Positions 22,133 to 30,720 of a stretch of DNA of 34,206 bases are shown here, one piece after another. The notes beneath the pieces were generated by a model that saw nothing but the letters and a program-made list of their open reading frames with translations, searched no databases and was not told the DNA's origin. Position numbers and translations under genes: made by a program. Origin of the DNA: Phycisphaerae bacterium (GTDB lineage Bacteria > Planctomycetota > Phycisphaerae > FEN-1346 > JAACEH01); contig JAAYDY010000049.1 of assembly GCA_012729015.1 (NCBI GenBank), positions 1 to 34,206 on the forward strand, read 5' to 3'. Each line of letters starts with the position of its first letter. Positions within the stretch are counted from its first letter, which is position 1.

Positions 22133-22858
22133 TCAGTGGGGGGCTGAGACGGCGGCGGCTTCCCCGAATACGGCGGTCAACGCCTCCTGGGTCAGGGGCC
22201 CGTCGCCGGCGAACAGGGTGTCGTAAGTGCGTCTCAACTCCTCAGAAGCCCCATCGCCCCCACTGGCATCCACTTTTGCTGTGTCCATGAATCCCTCGGC
22301 AGTCAGAACCAACAAGGTGCCCGTTCCTTGGCCGCCCCCCGTTCGCCAATGGGTGACCCTTCGCGGGCGGCCCATGGCATCCGGAGGAACGCAACGGCCG
22401 ACGTTAAGAATGTAGCCCACGTACCTCAGCCCCGCGGCATCACGAGCGAACACGAGGTAGAAGTTGCCGCCACTGCCGACATTAGACCGGTCGCCGATGA
22501 ACAGGCCGCCCATGCCGCCTGGAATCAGATCGTCATCATGGATTTCCATGTCGCCCGCCCCGTCGAGCAAGGCATATGACCAGGCCGTGGCCTGAGCCAG
22601 CGTGGCTGTGCCGTCACGGAACTCCTGTGGCACATTCAGCTCTCCGCCTTTGCGGAAGACATCGGTCCTGGCATAGAACGAGGTCACGGCAGGCTCTGCG
22701 ATGTGTGGCCGCGGACCGGCACCGCCCATCAAGGAATCCTCCGGCCGCTGGCCTCTGTACGCCAGCCAGATCCCCACGACTGCCAGCAGCACGACTGCCG
22801 TCGCAAGAAACGCGCGCAAGAACCGAAGCGGGCGGAACGCATCCGATATGATGGACAT
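22133..22858 (-). CDS. hypothetical protein with N-terminal membrane anchor
   Basis: Not recognised. It has 241 residues with a basic start (MSIISDAFRPLRFLR), one hydrophobic span at about 14-33 (FLATAVVLLAVVGIWLAY) and an extracytoplasmic remainder. That part includes DMEIHDDDLIPGGMGGLFIGDRSN, YLVFARDAAGLRYVGYILNVGRCV and a GTGTLLVLTAEGFMDTA stretch, with alternating strands suggesting a beta fold. A late segment (EELRRTYDTLFAGDG) is helical. The SD AAGGAG is 6 bases before ATG 22858. It is divergent from mfd and convergent with the lyase gene, so context does not suggest a function. About 120 bases separate it from the lyase stop without a clear terminator. Confidence 0.8.
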   Translation of the reverse strand: MSIISDAFRPLRFLRAFLATAVVLLAVVGIWLAYRGQRPEDSLMGGAGPRPHIAEPAVTSFYARTDVFRKGGELNVPQEFRDGTATLAQATAWSYALLDGAGDMEIHDDDLIPGGMGGLFIGDRSNVGSGGNFYLVFARDAAGLRYVGYILNVGRCVPPDAMGRPRRVTHWRTGGGQGTGTLLVLTAEGFMDTAKVDASGGDGASEELRRTYDTLFAGDGPLTQEALTAVFGEAAAVSAPH

Positions 22859-22983
22859 GTGATTCTCCTTCTGGCCATGCAGGAGACCGGGGCCGCTTCA
22901 GCCCACAGCTTATCATGCCGGAAGGCGCGATGCATCACGCATATCTCAACCCACAAGACAATTCTGTGACAGGTTTCGGACCG

Positions 22984-23012
22984 TTGACGCCTGCGGCGGC
23001 TCAGGGTACCAT
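22984..23012 (+). promoter_or_regulatory. sigma70-type promoter of mfd
   Basis: TTGACG (22984-22989), a 17-base spacer and TACCAT (23007-23012). The predicted start near 23019 leaves a leader of about 45 nt. Confidence 0.5.
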
Positions 23013-23063
23013 CTTCCCCATTCCCGGCGGCACCGGTCGAGCTGGGACACGTGTTTCTTTTGG

Positions 23064-26000
23064 ATGGCGTCGTTGAAGGCCGGACCGAAAGCGTTGCCGC
23101 AGTGGTTGGCCCGAGAGGCGGCCTTCGGCGACCTGACGGCCACGCTGGAGAAATCCGGGGCCGCCACGGCCGAGGGCCTGTGGGGATCCTCTGCGCGCGC
23201 CCTGGCCGCCGCCTGCCTCCAACGGCGACACTCGCCCGTCGTCCTCTACTGTCTGGCCCACATCAACGACGCCGAAGACGTGCGCGACGAGCTGGCCGCC
23301 TTCACCGACTGGCCGGTCGAGGTCTTCCCGGCCTGGGAAACCCTGCCGCGCGAGGCCGACGTCAGCGACGACATCCTGGCCGGCCGGTTGCGCCTACTCA
23401 AGCAGCTCAAGGCCCTGCGCGCCGCGACCGGCGCGGCCCACGAAGGCCCGCCGCTGATCGTCGTCGCGCCGATTCAGGCCCTGCTCCAGCCCGTGCCCAG
23501 CCCGCGACACCTCGACGACAACACCCTGCTCCTGCGGGTCGGCGACGAACGCGACCCCGAGAAGCTCCGGGCCTGGCTCGTCGAGCGCGGCTTCGAGCCG
23601 GCCGACCTCATCAGCCAACGAGGCGAGTTCAGCATGCGCGGCGGCATTCTGGACGTCTACCCCCCCGCGGCCGCCATGCCCCACCGCATCGAGTTCTTCG
23701 GCGACTCGATCGAGAGCATCCGCACGTTCGACACCGCCACCCAGAAGAGCGTCGGCGAGACGCGCGAGGTGGCCATCACGTTCCTGCCGCAGGGCGCCGT
23801 CAAGCCCGAGGCCACGTGCAACCTGCTCCACTATCTGCCCGAGACCACGCTGACCGTCTGGCAGGACCCGCTCGAGGTGGCCGAACTCGGCCGCAGCTTC
23901 GTCGCGCGGCTGGCCTCGCCCGTCGGCATCTACGAGTACGACGGCCTCGTGCGCCAGCGGGCGGCCTTCCCGAGGCTCGACCTGTGGAGCTTCGCCGCCG
24001 CGGGCGAGCAGCACGCCCGGTTCACCTTCCGCGTCGAGTCCGTCCAGCGATTCAGCGGCAAGGTCGATCGCGTCCGAGACGAGCTGGTCCAACTGGCCGG
24101 CGAGAACCGCATCTGGATCTTCTGCGACAACCAGGGCGAACGTCAGCGGCTGGACGAACTGATCCGCGAGATGCCCGAGGCCGTGCGCGGCAACCTCCAG
24201 ACCTGCCTCGGCCCCCTGAACGAGGGATTCCGCCTGGTCGATGCCGCCACGGTCGCCGTCGGCAACCGTGAGCTCTTCCAGCGGTACCAGGTGCGACGTC
24301 CCGTGTCGCAGCGGCTGGAGTCGCGCCCCATCGACTCGTTCCTGGAACTGAAGGTGGACGATTACGTGGTCCACCTGGTCCACGGCATCGGCCGGTACCT
24401 GGGCATCGAGACCCTGCGGCAGGACGGCAAGACCGAGGACTTCCTGGCCATCGAGTATCGCGACGGGGCCAAGATGTACGTCCCGGCGTCGCACGTCCAC
24501 CTGGTCCAGAAATACGTCGGCGGGTTCAAGGGCAACGTGGTCCTGTCGAAGCTCGGCGGCAAGGCCTGGGCCGAGCGCAAGGAGCGCGTGGCCGAAGCCG
24601 TCCAGGATCTGGCCCTGGACCTGCTGGAGACCGAGGCCGCCCGTGCCGCCCAGAACGGATTCCAGTACCCCTCGGACACCCTCTGGATGCGCGAGATGGA
24701 AGCGTCGTTTCCCTACCAGGAGACCGACGACCAGCTGGCCGCCATGGACGAGATCAAGCGCGACATGCAGTCGGGCCGCGCCATGGACCGGCTCATCTGC
24801 GGCGACGTGGGCTACGGCAAGACCGAGCTGGCCGTCCGCGCCGTCTTCAAGGCCGCGGAGGCCGGCAAGCAGGCCGCCGTGCTCGTCCCGACCACCATCC
24901 TCGCCGAGCAGCACTACCGCACCTTCAGCGAGCGTCTGGCCGACTATCCCGTCACGGTCGCCATGCTCAGCCGCTTCCTCACCCGCGGCCAGCAGAACGA
25001 CGTGCTCGACCGCGTCCGCAAGGGCGAGGTCGACGTCATCATCGGCACCCACCGCCTGCTGAGCCAGGACGTGACGTTCGCCGACCTGGGGCTGGTCGTC
25101 ATCGACGAGGAGCAGCGCTTCGGCGTCGAGCACAAGGAACGCCTGAAGCGGTTCCGCCGCACGGTGGACGTCCTGACGCTCACGGCGACGCCCATCCCGC
25201 GGACGCTGCACATGAGCCTGCTGGGCATCCGCGACATCTCGAGCCTCTCGACGCCGCCGCAGGACCGCCGCGCCATCCGCACCGAGGTCTGCCGCTGGGA
25301 CGATCAGCTCCTGCGCCAGGCCATCGTCCGCGAGCTGAACCGCGACGGGCAGGTTTTCTTCGTCCACAACCGCATTTACAACATCCAGGAAGTGACCGCG
25401 CAACTGGCGGCCCTGGTGCCCGAGGCCCGCATCGTCTGGGCCCACGGCCAGATGCCCGAGCACGAACTCGAAGAACGGATGCACGACTTCTTCCAGCGCC
25501 GGGCCGATATCCTCGTCAGCACCACCATCATCGAAAGCGGCCTCGACATCCCCACGGCCAACACCATGTTCATCAACATGGCCGACCTGTTCGGCCTGGC
25601 CGAGCTGCACCAGCTTCGCGGCCGCATCGGCCGCTACAAGCATCGCGGCTACTGTTACCTGCTGCTGCCGAAGGACCGCCCCATCCGGCCCGAGGCCGTC
25701 AAGCGGCTCAAGGCCATCGAGGAGTTCAGCGAGCTGGGCAGCGGGTTCCAGATCGCCATGCGCGACCTCGAGATTCGCGGCGCGGGCAACATCCTCGGCG
25801 CCGAACAGAGCGGGCACATTGCCGCCGTGGGGTACGAGTTGTTCTGCCAGTTGCTCGAAGACGCCATCCGCCGCGCCAAGGGGCTGGCCGTCCCGGACCA
25901 GTTCGAGGCCGTCGTCGAGCTGGGCGTCAGCGCCTACCTGCCCAAGGACTATGCCCCGAGCGACCGCCAGCGGATGACCGTCTATCGCATGATCAGCCGC

Positions 26001-26327
26001 GCCAAGACCCTCGACCTCCTGAACGAGGTCCGCCAGGACGTCGTGGACCTGCTGGGCAAGCTGCCCCCGCCGGCGGAGTTTCTGTTCGACCTCCAGGAAA
26101 TCCGCATTCACGCCGCCCGATGGCGACTCAGCGGCATCAAGTCCGCCGCCAACGACGTCATCTTCACCGTCGAGAACCTCCACTGTGTCGGCCCGCTCTT
26201 CACCGCCGCCCCCGGCAAGGTCCGCGTCGTCAACGAACGCACCGTCTACCTGCGCCTCCGCCCCGAATCCATGGACCCCCTCCGCCTGGTCATCATCCTC
26301 AAACAACTCCTCTCGAAGCCGTCATAG
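23064..26327 (+). CDS. mfd: transcription-repair coupling factor
   Basis: A 1087-residue cytoplasmic DNA translocase that removes RNA polymerase stalled at lesions and recruits UvrA. The UvrB-like N-terminal module shows PAWETLPREADVSDD. The RNA-polymerase-interacting region contains DYVVHLVHGIGRYLG (about 432-446). Translocase motifs are GDVGYGKTEL (about 579-588), DEEQRFGV near 680 and TLTATPIPRTLHMSL; TRG-region residues FQIAMRDLEIRGAGN start near 893, followed by LGAEQSGHIAAVGYELF. The C-terminal domain is present. The length is close to the usual 1100-1150. No good SD precedes ATG 23064, but the promoter and the N-terminal match support it. The gene stands alone. Confidence 0.98.
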   Translation: MASLKAGPKALPQWLAREAAFGDLTATLEKSGAATAEGLWGSSARALAAACLQRRHSPVVLYCLAHINDAEDVRDELAAFTDWPVEVFPAWETLPREADVSDDILAGRLRLLKQLKALRAATGAAHEGPPLIVVAPIQALLQPVPSPRHLDDNTLLLRVGDERDPEKLRAWLVERGFEPADLISQRGEFSMRGGILDVYPPAAAMPHRIEFFGDSIESIRTFDTATQKSVGETREVAITFLPQGAVKPEATCNLLHYLPETTLTVWQDPLEVAELGRSFVARLASPVGIYEYDGLVRQRAAFPRLDLWSFAAAGEQHARFTFRVESVQRFSGKVDRVRDELVQLAGENRIWIFCDNQGERQRLDELIREMPEAVRGNLQTCLGPLNEGFRLVDAATVAVGNRELFQRYQVRRPVSQRLESRPIDSFLELKVDDYVVHLVHGIGRYLGIETLRQDGKTEDFLAIEYRDGAKMYVPASHVHLVQKYVGGFKGNVVLSKLGGKAWAERKERVAEAVQDLALDLLETEAARAAQNGFQYPSDTLWMREMEASFPYQETDDQLAAMDEIKRDMQSGRAMDRLICGDVGYGKTELAVRAVFKAAEAGKQAAVLVPTTILAEQHYRTFSERLADYPVTVAMLSRFLTRGQQNDVLDRVRKGEVDVIIGTHRLLSQDVTFADLGLVVIDEEQRFGVEHKERLKRFRRTVDVLTLTATPIPRTLHMSLLGIRDISSLSTPPQDRRAIRTEVCRWDDQLLRQAIVRELNRDGQVFFVHNRIYNIQEVTAQLAALVPEARIVWAHGQMPEHELEERMHDFFQRRADILVSTTIIESGLDIPTANTMFINMADLFGLAELHQLRGRIGRYKHRGYCYLLLPKDRPIRPEAVKRLKAIEEFSELGSGFQIAMRDLEIRGAGNILGAEQSGHIAAVGYELFCQLLEDAIRRAKGLAVPDQFEAVVELGVSAYLPKDYAPSDRQRMTVYRMISRAKTLDLLNEVRQDVVDLLGKLPPPAEFLFDLQEIRIHAARWRLSGIKSAANDVIFTVENLHCVGPLFTAAPGKVRVVNERTVYLRLRPESMDPLRLVIILKQLLSKPS

Positions 26328-26346
26328 GCCAGGCTCTGCCTGTAAA

Positions 26347-26378
26347 CCGTAGAAGGGTGGATCCCCCGGACCCACGCG
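26347..26378 (-). repeat. hairpin repeat family 1, copy between mfd and the glycosidase gene
   Basis: On the minus strand this reads CGCGTGGGTCC-GGG-GGATCCACCC then TTCTACGG: the family stem with one mismatch and a three-base insertion. It lies between convergent genes and may help end both transcripts, though it lacks a T-run. Confidence 0.65.
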
Positions 26379-26424
26379 GAGGAATCGTCAACGAACGACG
26401 CCCGACTCCGGAACACTCGCCCCT

Positions 26425-28371
26425 TCAACGGCCCAGCTTCTTCGCCACCTCGCCAGCCAGGGCAAACAACTTCTCCGTCCGGTCCTGCCAGCCGGAGGCG
26501 ATGAACCACGTGTGCCCGTCGGCGCTCCAGTAGTGGCCGGCCACGCTCGGGTACTTCTTGCGATCCCTGAACGCCGCCAGCCCGCTGTAGGCGCGCATGC
26601 CGGTGATCACGCCTTGCGACTCCATGGCCGCATCATAGACGCCCAGACCTTTCCAGAGACTGCGCTGCCGCTCGTCCAGCAGGGCCTGCGCCCGGCCGGC
26701 CAGATCGCTTCCCAGACGCCTCTTGAGCGACGCGTCCGTCAGGGCCTGCTCGATGGCGATGCGCGCCTCGCATTCCTGCACGCCCTCTCTGAAATGCTCG
26801 TATCGGGCCGTGCTCACCGGGCCGTCCGGCCCCGGCGCCAGCATCCACGAGCCCACGTTCAGGCTGTGCCAGTAGCTCTGCGGATACCGGTCGGCCACCG
26901 TCCCGGCCCGACGCCCGCGCTTGTCCAGCAGCGCCGGCCAGGTGTCCGCCCCGATGCGCCCGACCCCGCGCTGCTTGCCCGTGATGTTCTGCTCCATGTC
27001 GTTCCGCAACACCGTCCAGGTCGTCTTGTTGCAGAACTCGAACCGATGGTACACCGCGACGATCACCTCCTCCTTCCAGCCGTAGTCGCGTTTCTTCGAG
27101 GGATCCGCCACCCACTCGAAATCCCACACGTTGCAATCGTATGCGGCCTTGCCGAACGGGAAGCTGCCTTTGGTTCCGTAGGTGATGCCGTGGTGCGCGT
27201 GGCTGGCCCACAGCAGGCCGCCCGACACGTCGCGCAGAAACTCCGCATCCTCCTGGCTCGGCCAGATGTCCGAGAGCATGCCCAGCGCCATGGTCCCTTC
27301 CAGGCCGCGCTTGGCCATCCGCTTGCGCAGCCCCTCCCAGACCGGCGACCACAAGCCCTTCGACTTCGGGTCACCGTACTTCGGCAGGTACACGGTCGCA
27401 GCCTTGCCGCCGTCGAGTGCCGTCACGGCCGGCCCCTTCTCGCGCAGGTCCCAGCGGGCCTTCTCCTTCTCCTTCTCCATCCTCACATACTCGCTGTCGC
27501 CCTCCTTGACCACCACCGGCTCGTCCGGCGCCTTCAGGTACACCTCCCAGGCCTGGAACACCACGAGCGTCGGCCGCCCCATCTGCTCCAGCGCCAGGTC
27601 CAGGTACTTCTCCACCAGGGAGAAGTCGTACTCGTACTTGCCGCCGGCCTTCCTGATCCATCGCACCATCGACGCTTCGTTGCCCGAGTTCGTGTGGCAG
27701 ATCAGCGGAATGTAGAGAGTCTTGTTGCCCGACTGCCCCATCAGCCGCAGCGACCTGCCGATCAGTGCCCAGTGCTTCTCGCTCCACATCGGCGTCTTGT
27801 ACTCCAGCGCCAGGGTGTCGGGAGACTGGATCATGTCCACCCAGGTCCGGTAGTCCGAGGTGTCCGGCAGCGTCCAGTCCTGCACCTTCACCGCCAGCGG
27901 CACGTCGGCCCCGGCCACGCGGAGCGAGCCCTCGTAGACGCCCGCCTTGGCCTCCTTGGGCACGCGCACCGTGATCCACACCTCGATCTCGCCCGGAACC
28001 GAGGCCGGGGGAGTCTCGATCAGCAGGTCGGCGCGCGGCGTGCCGCGGCGGCCGAGATTCTCGCCCTGAGGCACGCAATAGCGAACCTGGACGTGTGAGG
28101 CCGGGATCACGGCTGCACCGGACTTCAGATCGGAAGCCCTGGCCGACAGATCCGTGGCCCCGCTCACAGCCACTTTGCCCGAGAACGAGCCGTTGCGCGC
28201 CGCCACGATGACCACCGGCCCACCGGCCCGCTCGGCGGGATCCTCACCCGCGGCTGCCAGGAGGTTCCGCGGACGGACCTCCACGGCACCCTGCCCAGCC
28301 AGGTTCGCACACATCGTCGCCAGCAACACCCCCGCCGCCACAGCGGCGCCCGCTCGTCCGACACGATTCAT
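26425..28371 (-). CDS. secreted glycoside-hydrolase-like protein (DUF4091-like C-terminus)
   Basis: A 648-residue exported protein from ATG 28371 (AAGGAG 8 bases upstream). The signal peptide runs MNRVGRAGAAVAAGVLLATM to about ANLAGQG. A beta-sandwich follows (EIEVWITVRVPKEAKAGVYEGSLRVAG), then a TIM-barrel-like part (VVFQAWEVYLK, GTMALGMLSDIWPS, LLWASHAHHGI). The end carries SYWHSLNVGSWMLAPG and TARYEHFREGVQECEARIAIEQAL, matching the LRxGxxDxE end of DUF4091-type glycosidase families. Catalytic acids cannot be assigned by eye. With the lyase and the secreted unknown it probably serves extracellular polysaccharide breakdown. Confidence 0.8.
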   Translation of the reverse strand: MNRVGRAGAAVAAGVLLATMCANLAGQGAVEVRPRNLLAAAGEDPAERAGGPVVIVAARNGSFSGKVAVSGATDLSARASDLKSGAAVIPASHVQVRYCVPQGENLGRRGTPRADLLIETPPASVPGEIEVWITVRVPKEAKAGVYEGSLRVAGADVPLAVKVQDWTLPDTSDYRTWVDMIQSPDTLALEYKTPMWSEKHWALIGRSLRLMGQSGNKTLYIPLICHTNSGNEASMVRWIRKAGGKYEYDFSLVEKYLDLALEQMGRPTLVVFQAWEVYLKAPDEPVVVKEGDSEYVRMEKEKEKARWDLREKGPAVTALDGGKAATVYLPKYGDPKSKGLWSPVWEGLRKRMAKRGLEGTMALGMLSDIWPSQEDAEFLRDVSGGLLWASHAHHGITYGTKGSFPFGKAAYDCNVWDFEWVADPSKKRDYGWKEEVIVAVYHRFEFCNKTTWTVLRNDMEQNITGKQRGVGRIGADTWPALLDKRGRRAGTVADRYPQSYWHSLNVGSWMLAPGPDGPVSTARYEHFREGVQECEARIAIEQALTDASLKRRLGSDLAGRAQALLDERQRSLWKGLGVYDAAMESQGVITGMRAYSGLAAFRDRKKYPSVAGHYWSADGHTWFIASGWQDRTEKLFALAGEVAKKLGR

Positions 28372-28862
28372 GATTCCGACTCCTTCTCTGGTTGAGTTTC
28401 CGCAACAGATCTCGCCCGGCCTCGGACAGCCCTGCACCACCAGATTAAACCCCGTCGGCCCTCAGCCGTCACGCCCTCGCCGCAGCAAGGACCCCGAGGT
28501 GTCGGAGATTCTGTGTGAAACCCCTAACCCCATTTCAATCAACCCTTTAGCACGCCACCACCGTCACAACACGCAGCAGAAGACGCGATCCGGCGAACCG
28601 CCGAATCGTGCCGCACCATCCACCGCGCAGGATTGTTATATCAGATGAAGTGCATCAGCCTGTTCCCCGGCCCTGCTGTCGCCGGCCCCCTGTCCCAACA
28701 GACGGGGGCCGCCCCCACACGGACGTTTGTTGTCCATGCAGGTGCGGCCCCGCGTGCCTGGAAACTACCTCAGAACCGCCTCTTGTGGCACAGCCGCCCT
28801 CGGCTGTGCGGCCATTGCCCCATTCCCCCGGCCGAGGGCGGCCGGGCCACATGTCACGTTCT
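28372..28862. other. 491-base non-coding spacer between two secreted-protein genes
   Basis: No supportable ORF on either strand. It includes an A/T-richer stretch with TTGTTATATCAGATG near 28633 and, at the downstream end of the secreted-unknown gene, the inverted repeat at 28784-28851. CCCCCTGTCCCAACAGACGGGGGCC near 28690 can form a weaker hairpin. I see no convincing promoter for the glycosidase gene. Confidence 0.5.
28784..28851. repeat. 68-bp inverted repeat with two internal hairpins
   Basis: The left arm 28784-28804 (TGTGGCACAGCCGCCCTCGGC) and right arm 28831-28851 are complementary at 18 of 21 positions. Each arm also folds alone: GCACAGCCG-CCCT-CGGCTGTGC on the left and CCCGGCC-GAGGGC-GGCCGGG on the right. 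The element can therefore switch between one long stem and two hairpins. It ends 11 bases before the stop of the secreted-unknown gene. Confidence 0.65.
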
Positions 28863-30401
28863 CTACTTCGCCGCTGGCAGGTCGTTGCGATACTTCTTCC
28901 ACAATTCCACGAACATCGGCTCGGACGGAGCGGGAGATTTCTCGTACCAGGGAACCGGCTTGCCGCCCTTGGACTCGATGGCTTTGCGCAACTCAATCGC
29001 CCACTTCACGTTGTCCTCGGTCATCCACCGGTCCACATAGTCGAAGAACGGGTCGTGGTTCCACAGCTTCTCGGCACGCATCAGGTGCGCCGCCAGGGCT
29101 TCGCCCGGCCACTCCTTGCTCGTGCAGCACCGACGATAGCCCTCATTCTGCGACCATCCGCCGCCGCCCTTCGGATCCGCCCCGAAGGCCTCCGACGGAT
29201 GAACCAGTTCCGGGCTCACCTTGCGCCACGCCGGATGGCTGATAAAGACGACATTCGCCCCCGTCCAACTCTTGCCGGCGACCGTCTGGGTGTCCTCGCC
29301 GAACATACAGTTCGGGTACTTCCTGTTCGGCGACTGCATGTCCTCGTCGCCGAGCATCAGCCCGGCGAAGATAATCGTCCACTTGCGTCCCTGGCCGAAG
29401 CCGCCATGGCCCTGCCACCCCTTGAAGCCCGCCCGCTCGATGCCCCACAGGTCGATGCCGTACTGCACAAAGTGAACCAGCAGCGGCTCCTTCTCCTCGG
29501 CCGAGTAGTCCAGGTGAAGGAGCATACTCGCGCTGCTGACGGCGCGCGTGATCCACTGCCCGTAGCGTGGCATGTTCTGCTTCGGGCTGGCGTAGCCCCA
29601 GTTGACCGTGTCGAGCCACGGCCGCTGGAAGACCCGCCCCCACTGGACCAGGCCCGCCGGCGCCGTCTTCGGCCTGGGCAGCGTGTAGAGGAGTTTGCGA
29701 TGGAGGTTCCGCGCCAGATAGATCGTCTGGCCGCGGTCGCAGTACGACGGCCGGAAGGCGTCCGCCGGCACAGGCTTCTCCAGGCAGGTCAGCACCGCCG
29801 CCGTGCCCACCGGCTGGCCGTAGCCGCGATGGTCGATGGGCTCCGGGGTGCTCGCCGTCGAGATCAGCGCGTCGCCGGGTTTCATCGCGATCGGCAGCTT
29901 CGCGAACTGCGACGGATCGTAGTGGTCGTGACTCAGCCGGCTGTCGAACCCGCCGAACCCGGTGTCCACCCGCTGGTTCAGCACCGACCCGTTGCGGGCC
30001 CACTTGTCCTTGTAACGGTCTTCCTTGACGGCGTTGTCGTTCACGAGCTTCCAGTCGGGGCTGTCCACGACCTCCTTGCCGAAGAGCGGCTTGGGCGTGA
30101 TGCCGACGACGGTCACCGGCCCGACGACGTACCAGTCGCCGGTGACGAACCGCCCGGCGCGGACCTTCTTGTCGAACGTCCACGTGATGCCGTACTGACT
30201 GAGCGTGTCGGTCAGTTCCAGCGCCTCGAGCTTCGGCGTCGCGGGGGCATTGGCCGAGGTGACAACCGTCTTGACCGGGCCATCGTAGTCGCCCGCGGGC
30301 GCCTCGGAAAAGAGCTGCGCGGCCGCGGCGACGCCGGCCAGAAGCCCCACCCACGTGCACGCCACCACCATCCGCACTGCGATCGATCTGCTGTCCTGCA
30401 T
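28863..30401 (-). CDS. large secreted protein of unknown family
   Basis: I do not recognise a named domain. A 512-residue exported protein with signal peptide (MQDSRSIAVRMVVACTWVG, cleavage near AAAAQ). The mature part begins with strands (PVKTVVTSANAPATPKLEAL) and has WYVVGPVTVV, FDSRLSHDHYDPSQF, LPIAMKPGDALISTAS and NLHRKLLYTLPRPK. The C-terminal third is helical and rich in Trp, His and Gly (GHGGFGQGRKW, MLGDEDMQSPNRKYPNCMFGED), which may be an alpha/alpha barrel. I chose ATG 30401 because AAGGA is 8-9 bases away; an ATG 6 bases earlier sits too close to it. Its promoter faces the sugar-type regulator gene. A role in carbohydrate binding or degradation is inferred from context only. Confidence 0.82.
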   Translation of the reverse strand: MQDSRSIAVRMVVACTWVGLLAGVAAAAQLFSEAPAGDYDGPVKTVVTSANAPATPKLEALELTDTLSQYGITWTFDKKVRAGRFVTGDWYVVGPVTVVGITPKPLFGKEVVDSPDWKLVNDNAVKEDRYKDKWARNGSVLNQRVDTGFGGFDSRLSHDHYDPSQFAKLPIAMKPGDALISTASTPEPIDHRGYGQPVGTAAVLTCLEKPVPADAFRPSYCDRGQTIYLARNLHRKLLYTLPRPKTAPAGLVQWGRVFQRPWLDTVNWGYASPKQNMPRYGQWITRAVSSASMLLHLDYSAEEKEPLLVHFVQYGIDLWGIERAGFKGWQGHGGFGQGRKWTIIFAGLMLGDEDMQSPNRKYPNCMFGEDTQTVAGKSWTGANVVFISHPAWRKVSPELVHPSEAFGADPKGGGGWSQNEGYRRCCTSKEWPGEALAAHLMRAEKLWNHDPFFDYVDRWMTEDNVKWAIELRKAIESKGGKPVPWYEKSPAPSEPMFVELWKKYRNDLPAAK

Positions 30402-30720
30402 GGCCATCTTCCTTTCGATTTGAGCCAACCGCATCACAAGGTTCCAGCACCGTAAAGTGTAACATCCCCGCCGGGGCTCCGTCACGCAGGAGTCGCAGCC
30501 GCAGCGCGGACTCGCCGACAGACCGCGGCATCTGCTGTAATCCATTTTCCGCCAATGCCTTATGCTTCCACAAGGAGCCGGCGAAAGCCCTCACCGCAGA
30601 AGATCGCGAGACGGAGGAAAGGCGAGACCTTGGGCCGCCGGCGGTGTTTTACGTAGCAGATGAAGAACAACAGATAGGCGGGCGGCCGTTGACGCCACAG
30701 AGGACGGGAGGCGGGTCATC
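30402..30720. other. 319-base divergent regulatory region
   Basis: Non-coding spacer between the secreted unknown (minus) and the GntR/LacI-type regulator (plus). It contains the minus promoter at 30456-30484. On the plus strand TTATGCTTCC near 30562 resembles a -10 without a good -35. I looked for a LacI- or GntR-like operator and found no long perfect dyad; CCCCGCCGGGG at 30466-30476 is only a short palindrome. Confidence 0.5.
30456..30484 (-). promoter_or_regulatory. extended -10 promoter of the secreted-unknown gene
   Basis: On the minus strand TGACGG (30484-30479), a 17-base spacer and TACACT (30461-30456) preceded by TGT (extended -10). The short CCCCGCCGGGG palindrome falls in the spacer. 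The predicted leader is about 50 nt. Confidence 0.55.

Noticed and set aside
23394..26306. Open frame of 970 codons on the minus strand
   Set aside because: It is antisense to mfd, which is unambiguous. It is a composition artefact despite its length.
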